From Streptomyces sp. NRRL WC-3605 (GTDB lineage Bacteria > Actinomycetota > Actinomycetes > Streptomycetales > Streptomycetaceae), in NCBI RefSeq assembly GCF_001509795.1, contig NZ_LLZN01000075.1, positions 1 through 49,584 on the forward strand: a stretch of 49,584 nt of DNA, in the 5' to 3' direction. A model generated the notes under the pieces. The model did not search any database, was not told the DNA's origin, and was given only the letters and a program-made list of their open reading frames with translations. Every line of letters starts with the position of its first letter. The first letter of the stretch is position 1. The position numbers were made by a program, and so were the translations under genes. Shown here piece by piece: positions 7,875-21,705 of this stretch.

Positions 7875-9194
7875 CTATACCGTGGCGGACTCGTCCGCCG
7901 GAAGGCTGTCCATGAAGGAACTCACGGAGAACACCGCGCGGCCGGGACCGGGCTCGCCGTAGCCGGGGGGCGAGGACAGGCCGAACTCCTCCATGGTCTG
8001 CCGGTACGCCTGGAGCAGCCGGATGTGGTACTCCAGCGGCGCGCCCTGCGGGTTGGCCTTGCCGAGCGGGGTCGTCGGCTCGGGGCACCAGGTGGTGAAG
8101 CGGGGCGTGATGCCCTTCGACATGAAGAAGCGCAGGCCCTCCGTCGTCGACGTGATCGCCTCGTCGACGGTCTTGAAGCCGAAGGGCTCGGCCATCTCCA
8201 CGCCCGCCACGAAGTTCGGGATCACGTTGCGGACGCCGAAGATCTCCGCCGAGTCCAGGATGCGCCGGTGCCACTCGTCGCGGCCGACGTAGCGCTCCTT
8301 GCCCGGGCAGTACATCTTGAACAGGTACTCGTCCCACACCTCGTAGTTGGGGTGGTAGATCTGCACGCCGTAGTCCTTGAAGCGCTGCACGTCGTCCTTG
8401 GGCAGCGCCTGGGCGACGACCTTGCCGATCCAGCGGCCGGGGAAGCGCTCCTCGATGGCCTTGGCGTAGTGGCCGTAGAAGTCGGCCTCGTCACGCCCGG
8501 AGACGGTCTTGGTGATGGCGCCGCCGGTGAGGGTGTAGGCGGTGGAGGACTTCGCCGTGTCGTACCGGTCGATGATCTCCAGGGCCTCCAGGACCTCCTC
8601 GACGTCCTTCACACCGGTGTAGGGCCGCCCGGCCGCCTTGTGCTGGCGCCAGTTGTGGTTGATGTCGCAGTACTGGCACTCCTCCTTGGCGCCGAAGTAC
8701 TGGCAGACCCGGAAGACGGTCAGGTAGATCAGGTAGCCCCACTGGATGGTGGGGGCGACCTCCATCACCGACTTCCCGTTGGACAGCTTGTGCTTGTAGT
8801 ACTCCGGCATCGGCGGCACGCCGACGTCCGAGATGCGCTTGCCGTCCAGGTAGAGGCCGAGCATGCCGTGCTCGTCGGCGGCGACCCGGTACGGGGACGA
8901 CGGGTTCACCCGGACCGACACGACGGTGCGGCGCAGGTCGTAGGGGCCGCCGGTGAGGATGATCTCCTCGGGCGGGCGCCGCAGGGCGGCCTCGCCGAGC
9001 TCGGGCAGGGTGCCGTGGTCGAACGAGAAGATGAAGTACGACTTCGGTTTGACCTCACCGCCCTCGTTGTCGCTCAGGGCGGACGGGTCGAAGGCGACCC
9101 CGCCCCGGAGCAGATCCTCCTTGAAGACGGCTTCCCGCGGAACGTGCGGGAATCGCTCCATCAGATCCTCGACCAGTGCGGTGCGGCTGCCCAT
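7875..9194 (-). CDS. radical SAM protein with non-canonical CX8CX2C cluster motif
   Basis: 439 residues; ATG at 9194 is preceded by GGGAGGAGAT, 5 nt from the start. The likely [4Fe-4S] cysteines are Cys164, Cys173 and Cys176 (VCQYFGAKEECQYCDIN), spaced CX8CX2C rather than the canonical CX3CX2C. The aromatic residue before the last cysteine (CQYC), the GGAITKTVSG stretch (likely the SAM-binding GGE-like motif) and the later VIPNFVAGVEMAEPFGF (a family-typical beta strand and loop) support a radical SAM TIM barrel. There is no obvious SPASM or B12 domain, and the ~110 N-terminal residues resemble nothing I recognise. Reaction and substrate are unknown. It lies 108 bp downstream of the hydroxyacid dehydrogenase on the same strand; a TACCGT box at 9231-9236 suggests it can also have its own promoter. 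Confidence 0.75.
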   Translation of the reverse strand: MGSRTALVEDLMERFPHVPREAVFKEDLLRGGVAFDPSALSDNEGGEVKPKSYFIFSFDHGTLPELGEAALRRPPEEIILTGGPYDLRRTVVSVRVNPSSPYRVAADEHGMLGLYLDGKRISDVGVPPMPEYYKHKLSNGKSVMEVAPTIQWGYLIYLTVFRVCQYFGAKEECQYCDINHNWRQHKAAGRPYTGVKDVEEVLEALEIIDRYDTAKSSTAYTLTGGAITKTVSGRDEADFYGHYAKAIEERFPGRWIGKVVAQALPKDDVQRFKDYGVQIYHPNYEVWDEYLFKMYCPGKERYVGRDEWHRRILDSAEIFGVRNVIPNFVAGVEMAEPFGFKTVDEAITSTTEGLRFFMSKGITPRFTTWCPEPTTPLGKANPQGAPLEYHIRLLQAYRQTMEEFGLSSPPGYGEPGPGRAVFSVSSFMDSLPADESATV

Positions 9195-9200
9195 CCGTAA

Positions 9201-11687
<2,487 letters not shown>

Positions 11688-11731
11688 GCCCCGCTTGGGG
11701 GCGCCGCCGCCTGCGCGGAGGCTCCCCCGGG

Positions 11732-11766
11732 ACTTCGTACAGCCCCTTTCCTAAGCCCTTGTCGAA
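11732..11766. promoter_or_regulatory. 35-bp element, copy 1 (candidate ROK operator)
   Basis: This stretch aligns without gaps to 13140-13174 with 27 of 35 identical bases. Both begin ACTTCGT and end CGAA. The shared core, read on the minus strand, is AAGGGG followed by yTGkACGAAGT. It overlaps the -35 box of the promoter of the downstream ROK regulator gene, which is where an autoregulatory operator would be expected. Confidence 0.65.
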
Positions 11767-11788
11767 TCCCGGCGGCACGCCATAGCCT
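11759..11788 (+). promoter_or_regulatory. sigma70-type promoter of the ROK regulator gene
   Basis: TTGTCG at 11759-11764 and TAGCCT at 11783-11788 are separated by 18 bp. The predicted transcript would begin near 11795, about 45 nt before the GTG start. The -35 box lies inside the 35-bp repeated element. Confidence 0.5.
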
Positions 11789-11840
11789 GACGCCGCCGGT
11801 GCCCAGCCGCCCGGCCCGGACGAAAGGGACGGGGGCACCC

Positions 11841-13070
11841 GTGAAGCGCACGTCACGCGACATCCGTACGGCGAACCGCTACGAGGTGCTGCGCCAGATC
11901 ATCGCCGCGTCGCCCACCTCGCGGCAGGAGCTGGCCGCCGCCACCGGACTCAGCCTGGCCACGGTCGCCACGCTCGTCGGCGAGCTGCTGCACCTGGGGA
12001 TGATCACGGAGGTCGGTTTCGAGGACTCGGCCGGCGGCCGTCCGCGGGGCCTGGTGGCCGTGCACGCCGCCGGCGGCACCCTGATCGGCGTCGACATCGC
12101 GGAGACGTACGTGCGGGTGGAGCTCTTCGACCTCGCCCTGAACGTGCTGGCCCGCGCCCATGAGGAGATGCGGCCCGGTGAGAGCCGTCCCGAGCAGGTC
12201 GTCGGGCATGTCGCGGCCGCCGTCGGCTCCGTGGTCGCGCAGGCCGGGGCGGAGGGCGCGCGGGTGCTGGGCGTCGGGGTGAGCGTGCCGGGGCAGGTGG
12301 ACCGGACGACGGGCGTGTGCGAGTACGCCCCCAACTGGGACTGGCACGACGTGCCGTTGCTCGATCTGCTCGCCGAGCACATCGCCTATCCGCTGTACCT
12401 GGACAACCCGTTGCGCGCGTGCGCGGTCGCCGAGCTGTGGTTCGGGGCCGCGCGGGGCAGCGGGGACGCCGTGGTGGTGAACCTCGGCACCGGCGTGGGC
12501 GCGGGGCTGGTGCTCGGCGGCGGACTGCACCGGGGCGTGAGCAACAGCGCCGGCGAGTGGGGCCATACGACGCTCGTCCTGGACGGCAGGCCGTGCCACT
12601 GCGGCGACCATGGGTGCGTGGAGACGTACGTGGGGGCGCCCGGCATCATGCTGAACCTGCGGGAGGTGGAGCCCGGCAGCCCGCTGCTGCACGACGGCGA
12701 CCAGACGGCCACGATCGACGCGCTGGCCCGCGAGGTGGCCGCCGGCGACCCCGTGGCCGTCGAGACGGTCCGGCGCACCGCCCACTGTCTCGGGGCCGGG
12801 ATCGCCGACCTGGTGAACCTGCTCAACCCGCAGGTCGTGGTGCTCAGCAGCTGGGTGGCGGCGGCGCTCGGCGAGCCGCTGCTGCTGGCGGTGCGCGAGG
12901 CGGTCGCCCGGCACGCGCTGCGCCGGCCGCTGACGGGCACCCGGATCGTCCTGTCCCCCATCCCCACCGACCCGGTCTGCCTGGGCGCGGCCACCTTCGC
13001 GCTGGAGGGCGCCCTGCAGTCCGCGGGACCGCGGGGAACGGTCAAGGGCCGTACCGCACCCGCCTCCTGA
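11841..13070 (+). CDS. ROK-family transcriptional regulator
   Basis: 409 residues from the GTG at 11841. An N-terminal winged helix-turn-helix (residues ~10-70: NRYEVLRQIIAASPTSRQEL and LSLATVATLVGELLHLGMI) is followed by a sugar-kinase-like ROK domain: the ATP-site-like LIGVDIAETYVRVELFD, GVGVSVPGQVD, the ROK signature LGTGVGAGLVLGGGLHRG, and the zinc-binding HCGDHGCVETY cysteines. Length fits NagC/XylR-type regulators. An in-frame GTG at 11799 lacks a Shine-Dalgarno sequence and sits at about the predicted transcription start. It immediately precedes the sugar-transport and beta-galactosidase operon on the same strand and shares a 35-bp promoter element with it, so it is the likely repressor of that operon and of itself, released by a galactoside or derived sugar. 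Confidence 0.9.
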   Translation: MKRTSRDIRTANRYEVLRQIIAASPTSRQELAAATGLSLATVATLVGELLHLGMITEVGFEDSAGGRPRGLVAVHAAGGTLIGVDIAETYVRVELFDLALNVLARAHEEMRPGESRPEQVVGHVAAAVGSVVAQAGAEGARVLGVGVSVPGQVDRTTGVCEYAPNWDWHDVPLLDLLAEHIAYPLYLDNPLRACAVAELWFGAARGSGDAVVVNLGTGVGAGLVLGGGLHRGVSNSAGEWGHTTLVLDGRPCHCGDHGCVETYVGAPGIMLNLREVEPGSPLLHDGDQTATIDALAREVAAGDPVAVETVRRTAHCLGAGIADLVNLLNPQVVVLSSWVAAALGEPLLLAVREAVARHALRRPLTGTRIVLSPIPTDPVCLGAATFALEGALQSAGPRGTVKGRTAPAS

Positions 13071-13139
13071 CTGCTTCTCAGGTACGTATGTCTCCTGCCC
13101 GCGTCCGGCATCCCGAACGGCGCACAACGCTTCGCGCGG

Positions 13140-13174
13140 ACTTCGTCCAACCCCTTGCCGAAGCATTGGGCGAA
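13140..13174. promoter_or_regulatory. 35-bp element, copy 2 (candidate ROK operator of the sugar operon)
   Basis: Second copy of the element at 11732-11766 (27 of 35 identical). This copy contains an imperfect inverted repeat, TTCGTCCAA (13142-13150) and TTGGGCGAA (13166-13174), with 8 of 9 bases pairing. It covers the -35 box of the predicted operon promoter and would block RNA polymerase when bound. Confidence 0.65.
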
Positions 13175-13183
13175 GGTTAACGT
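13155..13183 (+). promoter_or_regulatory. sigma70-type promoter of the beta-galactoside operon
   Basis: TTGCCG at 13155-13160 and TAACGT at 13178-13183 are separated by 17 bp. The transcript would have an untranslated leader of about 80 nt before the sugar-binding protein gene at 13273. Confidence 0.5.
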
Positions 13184-13272
13184 CCGGCACCGCACCCTCC
13201 TTGGACCGCCTGACGCCGATGCCCCACCGGCCACGGGCGGCGCAGAGCCGCACTCGAGACAAGGACGTCAGC

Positions 13273-14532
13273 ATGTCGGCATGGAGCAAGAGCAACTGGG
13301 ACCGCCGTACCGTTCTGCGGGCCGCGATGGGCCTGGCCGCCGCCGGCGGGCTGGCGGCGTGCGGCGGCAACACCGGCCGTGGCGGCGGGTCGGGCACCCG
13401 CTTGACGCAGTACTTCCACGCGTACGGCGAGGCCGGGACCGAACAGGCCGTCAAGAGGTACGCGAAGGCGTACAAGGAGGCGGACGTCACCACGCAGTGG
13501 ATCACGTCGTCCGACTTCGAGAACAAGCTGTTCGCGACGCTGCTCACCGACAACGCGCCGGACGTCTTCGAGTTCCATCCGCAGATCCAGCTCGTCCGCA
13601 GCGGGCAGGTCGCGGACCTCACCGACCTCGTGGCGCCCGTCAAGGACGACTTCAACCCGGCCGACATCGCCTCGCACACGGTCGACGGGAAGACCTACGG
13701 CATCCGCATGATCGACGACCCGCAGTTCTTCTTCTACCGGCCCTCGCTGCTGGAGAAGGCGGGCGTCGAGGTGCCGCGGACCCTGGACGAGCTGATCGAG
13801 GCCGCCGCCAAGCTCACCACGGGCAAGGTCAAGGGCCTCTACCTCGGCAACGATCTGCACGCCGTCATCACCCCGATGATCTGGTCCGCCGGGGCCGACA
13901 CCCTCGACGAGAAGAACCAGATCGCCTACCACACGGACGGCGTCGTCGAGGGCCTGCGGAAGATGCGCACGCTGTTCACCAGCGGCGATCTGCTGCTGGG
14001 CGCCCCCACCGATTACTGGGACCCGTCCGCGCTGAACCAGGGCCTGTGCGCCATCCAGTTCTGCGGGATGTGGGCGATGCCCCAGATGCAGCAGGCCCTC
14101 GGCGACGACCTCGGCGTCTTCCCCTTCCCGAAGGTCACCGGCGGCGGCGCGCCCTCCGTCTACAACGGCGGCTGGTCGATGTTCGTCAACGCCAAGGGCA
14201 AGCACGTCGACGAGGCCAAGGAGTACGTGAAGTGGCTGTGGATCGACCAGAAGGAGTACCAGGAGGACTGGGCCACCTCCTACGGCTTCCACATACCGCC
14301 GCGCACCTCGATCGCCGAACAGGCGGACAAGCTCAAGTCGGGCCTGGCCGCCGAGGGCGTCGAACTGTTCAACCAGTACGGGCACTTCGACAACATCGGC
14401 TGGACCCAGGCCATGATCACCGCACTGGAGGACGTCTTCGCCGACTGCGTCCGCAAGGGCGGCGACCCGGAGGCCGCGCTCGACAAGGCCGACAAGGCGG
14501 TCGGCCGTGAGCTGAAGAAGCTCTTCGGATAG
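13273..14532 (+). CDS. extracellular sugar-binding lipoprotein of an ABC importer
   Basis: 419 residues, ATG at 13273 with AAGGA 7 nt upstream. The N-terminus combines a twin-arginine motif (DRRTVLR, residues 10-16) with a lipobox LAAC (Cys30), so it is probably exported by Tat and anchored as a lipoprotein. The remainder is a family 1 solute-binding protein: TQYFHAYGEAGTEQAVKRY, an APDVFEFHPQIQLVRSG hinge region, and a C-terminal GGWSMFVNAKGKHVDEAKEY. It binds the substrate outside and delivers it to the two permeases encoded downstream. Given the beta-galactosidase at the operon end, lactose or another beta-galactoside is the likely ligand (inference). Confidence 0.9.
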   Translation: MSAWSKSNWDRRTVLRAAMGLAAAGGLAACGGNTGRGGGSGTRLTQYFHAYGEAGTEQAVKRYAKAYKEADVTTQWITSSDFENKLFATLLTDNAPDVFEFHPQIQLVRSGQVADLTDLVAPVKDDFNPADIASHTVDGKTYGIRMIDDPQFFFYRPSLLEKAGVEVPRTLDELIEAAAKLTTGKVKGLYLGNDLHAVITPMIWSAGADTLDEKNQIAYHTDGVVEGLRKMRTLFTSGDLLLGAPTDYWDPSALNQGLCAIQFCGMWAMPQMQQALGDDLGVFPFPKVTGGGAPSVYNGGWSMFVNAKGKHVDEAKEYVKWLWIDQKEYQEDWATSYGFHIPPRTSIAEQADKLKSGLAAEGVELFNQYGHFDNIGWTQAMITALEDVFADCVRKGGDPEAALDKADKAVGRELKKLFG

Positions 14533-14553
14533 GGCCGGCGGACGGACCACGAC

Positions 14554-15519
14554 ATGCCGACCCCCACCGAACCCGGCCTCGCGCGGCCCGCGCCCGCGCC
14601 GGTCCCGCCGGCCCCGCGACGGCGTGGACCGCGACGCGGCAACACCTTCCACTTCTGGCTGTTCACCGGGCCGTTCCTGCTCGGGCTGGCCGTCTTCGTC
14701 TACGTCCCGATCGGCTGGAGCGTCTATCTCAGCTTCTTCGAGGCACGGTTCACCGTCACGCCGGAGAAGTTCATCGGGCTGGACAACTACCGGCACATGC
14801 TGACCAACGACGACTTCGTCGGCTCGCTCGGCACCTTCACCGTGTTCGCCGCGTTCATCGTGCCCACCACCTGGGCGCTGTCGCTCGCGCTGGCCCTGCT
14901 GGTGCACCGGCTGCGGTTCATGCGGGCGTTCTTCCGGTCGGTGTTCTTCCTGCCGACCGCGTGCAGCTATGTGGCCGCTGCCCTGATCTGGAAGATGTCC
15001 CTGTTCAGCGGGGTGCGCTTCGGGCTGATGAACACGGTCCTCGGCTGGTTCGGCGTCGAGAACGTCGCCTGGCTCGCCGACCCCGACCCGCCCTGGTACT
15101 GGCTGGTCATCGTCACCGCGCGTCTGTGGCTCCAGGCCGGCTTCTACATGATCCTGTTCCTGGCCGCACTGCAGAACATCCCCGGCGAGCTGTACGAGGC
15201 CGCCGCCATCGACGGGGCCCGGCCCGGCCCGCAGACCTTCCGGCACATCACACTGCCGCAACTGCGGGCCACGTCGGCTGCGGTCGTCCTGCTGCTGCTC
15301 GTCGCTGCGTACCAGGCGTTCGACGAGTTCTACAACCTGCTGGACAAGACGACCTGGGGCCGCCCGCCGCTGGTGGAGCTGTACCTGAAGGCACTCGGCG
15401 AGAACCAGGACTACGGCGCCGGCAGCGCGGGCGCCGTGATCCTGACCGCGCTGATCTGCCTCGTGACCCTGTTCCAGGGCAGGCTCATGGGCTTCGGACG
15501 AGGGGAGGGCACCAAGTGA
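14554..15519 (+). CDS. sugar ABC transporter permease (MalF-type)
   Basis: 321 residues with a Pro/Ala/Arg-rich N-terminal tail followed by six predicted membrane helices starting at ~residue 35 (HFWLFTGPFLLGLAVFVYV). The EAA loop that contacts the ATPase is visible as YEAAAIDGARPGPQTFRHIT, close to the consensus EAAxxDGAxxxxxFxxIxLP, and is followed by LPQLRAT. It pairs with the downstream permease to form the membrane channel. The next gene's GTG overlaps its TGA (GTGA at 15516-15519), implying coupled translation. Confidence 0.9.
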   Translation: MPTPTEPGLARPAPAPVPPAPRRRGPRRGNTFHFWLFTGPFLLGLAVFVYVPIGWSVYLSFFEARFTVTPEKFIGLDNYRHMLTNDDFVGSLGTFTVFAAFIVPTTWALSLALALLVHRLRFMRAFFRSVFFLPTACSYVAAALIWKMSLFSGVRFGLMNTVLGWFGVENVAWLADPDPPWYWLVIVTARLWLQAGFYMILFLAALQNIPGELYEAAAIDGARPGPQTFRHITLPQLRATSAAVVLLLLVAAYQAFDEFYNLLDKTTWGRPPLVELYLKALGENQDYGAGSAGAVILTALICLVTLFQGRLMGFGRGEGTK

Positions 15520-16409
15520 CCACCACCGCACCCGAGACACGGAAGACACCCGGCCGGCCCCTGCCCCGCCGCACCCGGCGCGGCCGCGGCGTGATGAGCA
15601 GCACCGGTCTGTACGTGGCGACCGGCGTCGCCGCGCTGTTGTTCCTCGTGCCGTTCTACGTCCTGGTCCGCAACGCGCTGTCCACGGACGCCCAGATCAC
15701 CGGCGAGGACTGGACGTTCTTCCCCACCGACGTCCAATGGGGCAACGTCACCGCGCCGTTCGACGACTCGCGGGTGCCGTTCGCCCGGTCGCTGTGGAAC
15801 TCCACCGTGGTCGCCGTGCTGCACACCGTGGGCGTCCTGCTGGTGTGCTCGCTGGCCGGCTACGGCCTGGCGCGCATCCCGTACCGGCACGCGGACAAGG
15901 TGTTCTACCTGGTACTCGGCACGCTCATGGTGCCGACCGCGGTGACGTTCGTCCCCAGCTTCGTGCTGGTGTCGTCGCTGGGCTGGGTGGACAGCTACCG
16001 GGGGCTCATCGTCCCCGGCCTGTTCAGCGGCTTCACGTGCTTCCTGTTCCGGCAGTACTTCCTCGGGTTCCCCCGGGAGCTGGAGGAGGCGGCACGGGTC
16101 GACGGGCTCGGCCACTGGGGCGCGTACTGGCGTGTCGTGGTGCCGAACTCGCTGAACTTCTTCGCGGCGATCGCCACCATCACCTTCATCAACGGCTGGA
16201 ACTCCTTCCTGTGGCCGCTGGTCATCGGCCAGGACCCCGGAGCGTGGACCGTCCAGGTCGCGCTGTCGTCGTACACGACCGGGCAGACGGTCGTGTTCCA
16301 CCAGATCTTCATGGCGACGGCGATATCCATCGTGCCCCTGCTGTTCGTGTTCCTCTTCCTCCAGCGCTGGCTGGTGCAGGGGATCGCGCAGACCGGCATC
16401 AAGGGCTGA
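15516..16409 (+). CDS. sugar ABC transporter permease (MalG-type)
   Basis: 297 residues from the GTG at 15516, with GAGGGGAGGG as ribosome binding site. A basic N-terminus (PRRTRRGRG) precedes six predicted membrane helices. The EAA loop reads LEEAARVDGLGHWGAYWRVV and is followed by VPNSLNFF. MalG-like proteins end shortly after the last helix, as here (QRWLVQGIAQTGIKG). It is the second half of the importer channel. No ATPase gene follows, so the complex probably uses a shared ATPase of the MsiK type encoded elsewhere, as is known for several Streptomyces sugar importers. Confidence 0.9.
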   Translation: MTTTAPETRKTPGRPLPRRTRRGRGVMSSTGLYVATGVAALLFLVPFYVLVRNALSTDAQITGEDWTFFPTDVQWGNVTAPFDDSRVPFARSLWNSTVVAVLHTVGVLLVCSLAGYGLARIPYRHADKVFYLVLGTLMVPTAVTFVPSFVLVSSLGWVDSYRGLIVPGLFSGFTCFLFRQYFLGFPRELEEAARVDGLGHWGAYWRVVVPNSLNFFAAIATITFINGWNSFLWPLVIGQDPGAWTVQVALSSYTTGQTVVFHQIFMATAISIVPLLFVFLFLQRWLVQGIAQTGIKG

Positions 16410-19340
<2,931 letters not shown>

Positions 19341-19341
19341 G

Positions 19342-19392
19342 GGCCGGACCACCGGCCGGGCGAATGGCCGCGGGTGCCGTCCGCGCCCGCGG
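19342..19392. terminator. hairpin region between the convergent lacZ and ABC permease genes
   Basis: Two perfect inverted repeats fill the 52-bp gap: GGCCGG-ACCA-CCGGCC (19342-19357) and CCGCGGG-N11-CCCGCGG (19368-19392), the second touching the permease stop codon. No T-run, as is usual for Streptomyces terminators. It probably acts in both directions. Confidence 0.6.
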
Positions 19393-21705
19393 TCACTCGC
19401 CGCGCAGCACCTCCGCGATGGTCAGGCGGCCGGCCCGGCGGGCCGGTACCAGGGCGCCGGCGACGGCGATGGCCACTCCGGCGAGGGCGAGCGCGGCGAG
19501 AGCCGGTGCCCGCCACACGTCGGTCATGAAGGCGGGCAGGGTGATGTCCACGGCGTCCGCCATGCGCGGGACGACCAGTTCGTAGCCCGCGACGCCCAGG
19601 GGGATGCCCAGCAGGGAGCCGAGCACGCCGAGGACCGCCATGGACGTCACCGTCATCAGGGTGACCTGCCCCGGGGTCATGCCCATGGACTTCAGGGTGC
19701 CCAGGTCGCGGCGCCGGTCACGGGTGTTGAGGACGACCGTGTTGAACACGCCGAGCGCGGAGACCAGCGCGAGCATCAGGGTGAGCGCGGTGGCGGAGCC
19801 GACGATGGTGCGGGTGAGGTTGTCGGGGCCCCTCGGCGCCGGACTCACCCCGGTGTCGGCGGCCCGCGCGGCGCGGGCGTAGGCGGCCGGGTCGGCGCCC
19901 TCGCGGAGCCTGACGTGGTAGGCGACGGGCCTCTCGTCGGGTGCCAGCGCGGCGAGGGCCGGCCAGCCGGTGAGCACCACGCGCGCGTTGTTCTGCATGA
20001 CCTCCCCGACGACCCGCATCGGCCTGCGCTGCCCGCCCTTCTCCAGGGTGATCCGGTCGCCGACCCGGACGCCGTTCTGCCGCAGGAACGCCGAGCCGGC
20101 CACGATCTCGTGGTCGCCGCGCATCCACCGGCCCGCGGTGAGCACGTCGCCGAGCGACAGGCGGTCCCCGCGGCGCCCTTCGAGGATCGCCGGGTGCGCG
20201 GAGCCCACCAGCCCCACCTCGACGTCCGCCCGTGCGGTGACCTCGGTCGCGTCCGGCAACCCGGCCAGCAGGGCGTGGAGTTCGCGGTCCGGGTGCCGCG
20301 GCTCGATCTCCCTGCCGTCGTCGAAGCGGGAGGCGTACACCGTCACCTGGTAGGCGTCGCGCCCGGCACCGCCGAACCGGTCCATCGTCGTCGCGAGGCC
20401 CGTCGCGAACGTCACCGTGGTCACTCCGAGCACCACCGCGGCCAGCGTCAGGGCGCTGCGTCCGGGCCGGGCGAACGGCAGGCCCATGCCCAGGCTGACC
20501 GGGCGGGGCAGCGCGCTGCCGGCCAGCCGCCGTTGCAGGCGCAGGGCCCGCCCGGCGCGGGGTGCGCTCCCCGCGCTGATCGCCCGGGCCGCCGGCATCC
20601 GGTGCACCCGGAGCGTGGGAACCAGCGCGGCGAGGAGGCAGACGGCGGGCAGGCCGAGCAGGGTGACCGCGTTGACCCGCCCGGAGACGGACACGCTGTC
20701 GTGCAGCACGCCCGCGTCGGGCCCCATGAAGACGGAGCGGAAGAACGGGCGCGCCAACGCGTTCCCGGCGGCGGTGCCGAGGGCGCAGCCGAGGACCGCG
20801 GGCACCGCGATCCACGCGAGGTGGACGCCGACGACCTGCCACGGTGTGTAGCCGAGCGCCCTGAGCACGCCGATCTGCCGGAATCCGGAGATCACCGCGC
20901 CGCTCACCACGTTGACGATGATGAGCACCGCCACCACCACGCCGAGGATCCCGAACGCCATCAGGTACGGGGTGTAGGCCCGGGCCGAGCTGCTCACCTG
21001 GTGCTTGAGGGAGAGGTACGACCGGGACGCGGTGAGCGAGCCGGCCGGCAGGGTCTCTGTCACGGTGTCCAGCCCGGCGCGCAGCCGGGACTCGGAGGAC
21101 GCGTCCGGGAAGCGGAGCAGCAGCTGGGTGGCGGCCGGGCGCAGGGCGCCGATCTGCTCGGGTGCCACCCACGCGTCGGCGGTCCTGCTGAGGTCGAAGG
21201 CGAACCCGACGACGGTGAGGGAGGGGCCTCCCGGCCGCATCGGGAGCCGCTTGCCGAGGTCGTCGGGGGTCCAGTCGGACTGGCGGTTGAGGACGACCTC
21301 GCCGGGCCGGGTGGCCCAGCGGCCCGCCCACAGGTCCAGCCGGTCGACGGGCCCGCCCGGGTCCGCGCGGCCGACGACGGTGATCTGGGCGCCGAGGCCG
21401 AACTCCATGGCTCTGTCGGACAGTTCGACTGTGGCCTGCCGGAAGGGGCCCGCCGCCTCGACGCCGGGCTGCCGGGCGGCCCGCGCCAGACGCTCTCCGC
21501 CTGCCTTCGCCGGGTCGAACTCGGCGACCACGTGCGGGCCGCGCTGGGCGCCGAACACCTTGTCGAAGGGGGCGGAGGCCGCGTCGAGCAGGCCGAGGGC
21601 GACCACCATGGCCGCGCTGGAGGTGAGGGTGACCAGGGCGATGACGAGGGTCTGGAGCCTGCGGCGCCGTACCGCCGCGCGCGCGGCCCGCCACACGGCC
21701 CTCAC
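19393..21705 (-). CDS. MacB/FtsX-type ABC transporter permease
   Basis: 770 residues from a GTG at 21705 that overlaps the ATPase stop (GTGA). It has an N-terminal membrane helix (~residues 18-40, LQTLVIALVTLTSSAAMVVA), a large extracellular region, then two FtsX-like bundles of three helices each: one around residues 250-370 (YLMAFGILGVVVAVLIIVNV; FRQIGVLRALGYTPWQV) and one at the C-terminus (SATALTLMLALVSALGVFNT; RRRDLGTLKSMGMTPGQV). Such permeases do not transport through a channel but couple cytoplasmic ATPase movement to extracytoplasmic work, for example export of lipoproteins, antibiotics or peptides. The reading frame continues to 22269, but that part is the antisense of the ATPase gene. 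Substrate unknown; the neighbouring two-component system suggests an envelope or antimicrobial response. Confidence 0.88.
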   Translation of the reverse strand: MRAVWRAARAAVRRRRLQTLVIALVTLTSSAAMVVALGLLDAASAPFDKVFGAQRGPHVVAEFDPAKAGGERLARAARQPGVEAAGPFRQATVELSDRAMEFGLGAQITVVGRADPGGPVDRLDLWAGRWATRPGEVVLNRQSDWTPDDLGKRLPMRPGGPSLTVVGFAFDLSRTADAWVAPEQIGALRPAATQLLLRFPDASSESRLRAGLDTVTETLPAGSLTASRSYLSLKHQVSSSARAYTPYLMAFGILGVVVAVLIIVNVVSGAVISGFRQIGVLRALGYTPWQVVGVHLAWIAVPAVLGCALGTAAGNALARPFFRSVFMGPDAGVLHDSVSVSGRVNAVTLLGLPAVCLLAALVPTLRVHRMPAARAISAGSAPRAGRALRLQRRLAGSALPRPVSLGMGLPFARPGRSALTLAAVVLGVTTVTFATGLATTMDRFGGAGRDAYQVTVYASRFDDGREIEPRHPDRELHALLAGLPDATEVTARADVEVGLVGSAHPAILEGRRGDRLSLGDVLTAGRWMRGDHEIVAGSAFLRQNGVRVGDRITLEKGGQRRPMRVVGEVMQNNARVVLTGWPALAALAPDERPVAYHVRLREGADPAAYARAARAADTGVSPAPRGPDNLTRTIVGSATALTLMLALVSALGVFNTVVLNTRDRRRDLGTLKSMGMTPGQVTLMTVTSMAVLGVLGSLLGIPLGVAGYELVVPRMADAVDITLPAFMTDVWRAPALAALALAGVAIAVAGALVPARRAGRLTIAEVLRGE

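Noticed and set aside
13088..13180. 30-codon ORF between the ROK regulator and the sugar operon
   Set aside because: It is the tail of an out-of-frame shadow ORF, covers the putative operator and has only a weak ribosome binding site.
13155..13183. DasR or other GntR-type operator at the sugar operon promoter
   Set aside because: No match to the DasR-type consensus as I know it; the sequence instead matches the second copy of the element by the ROK gene.
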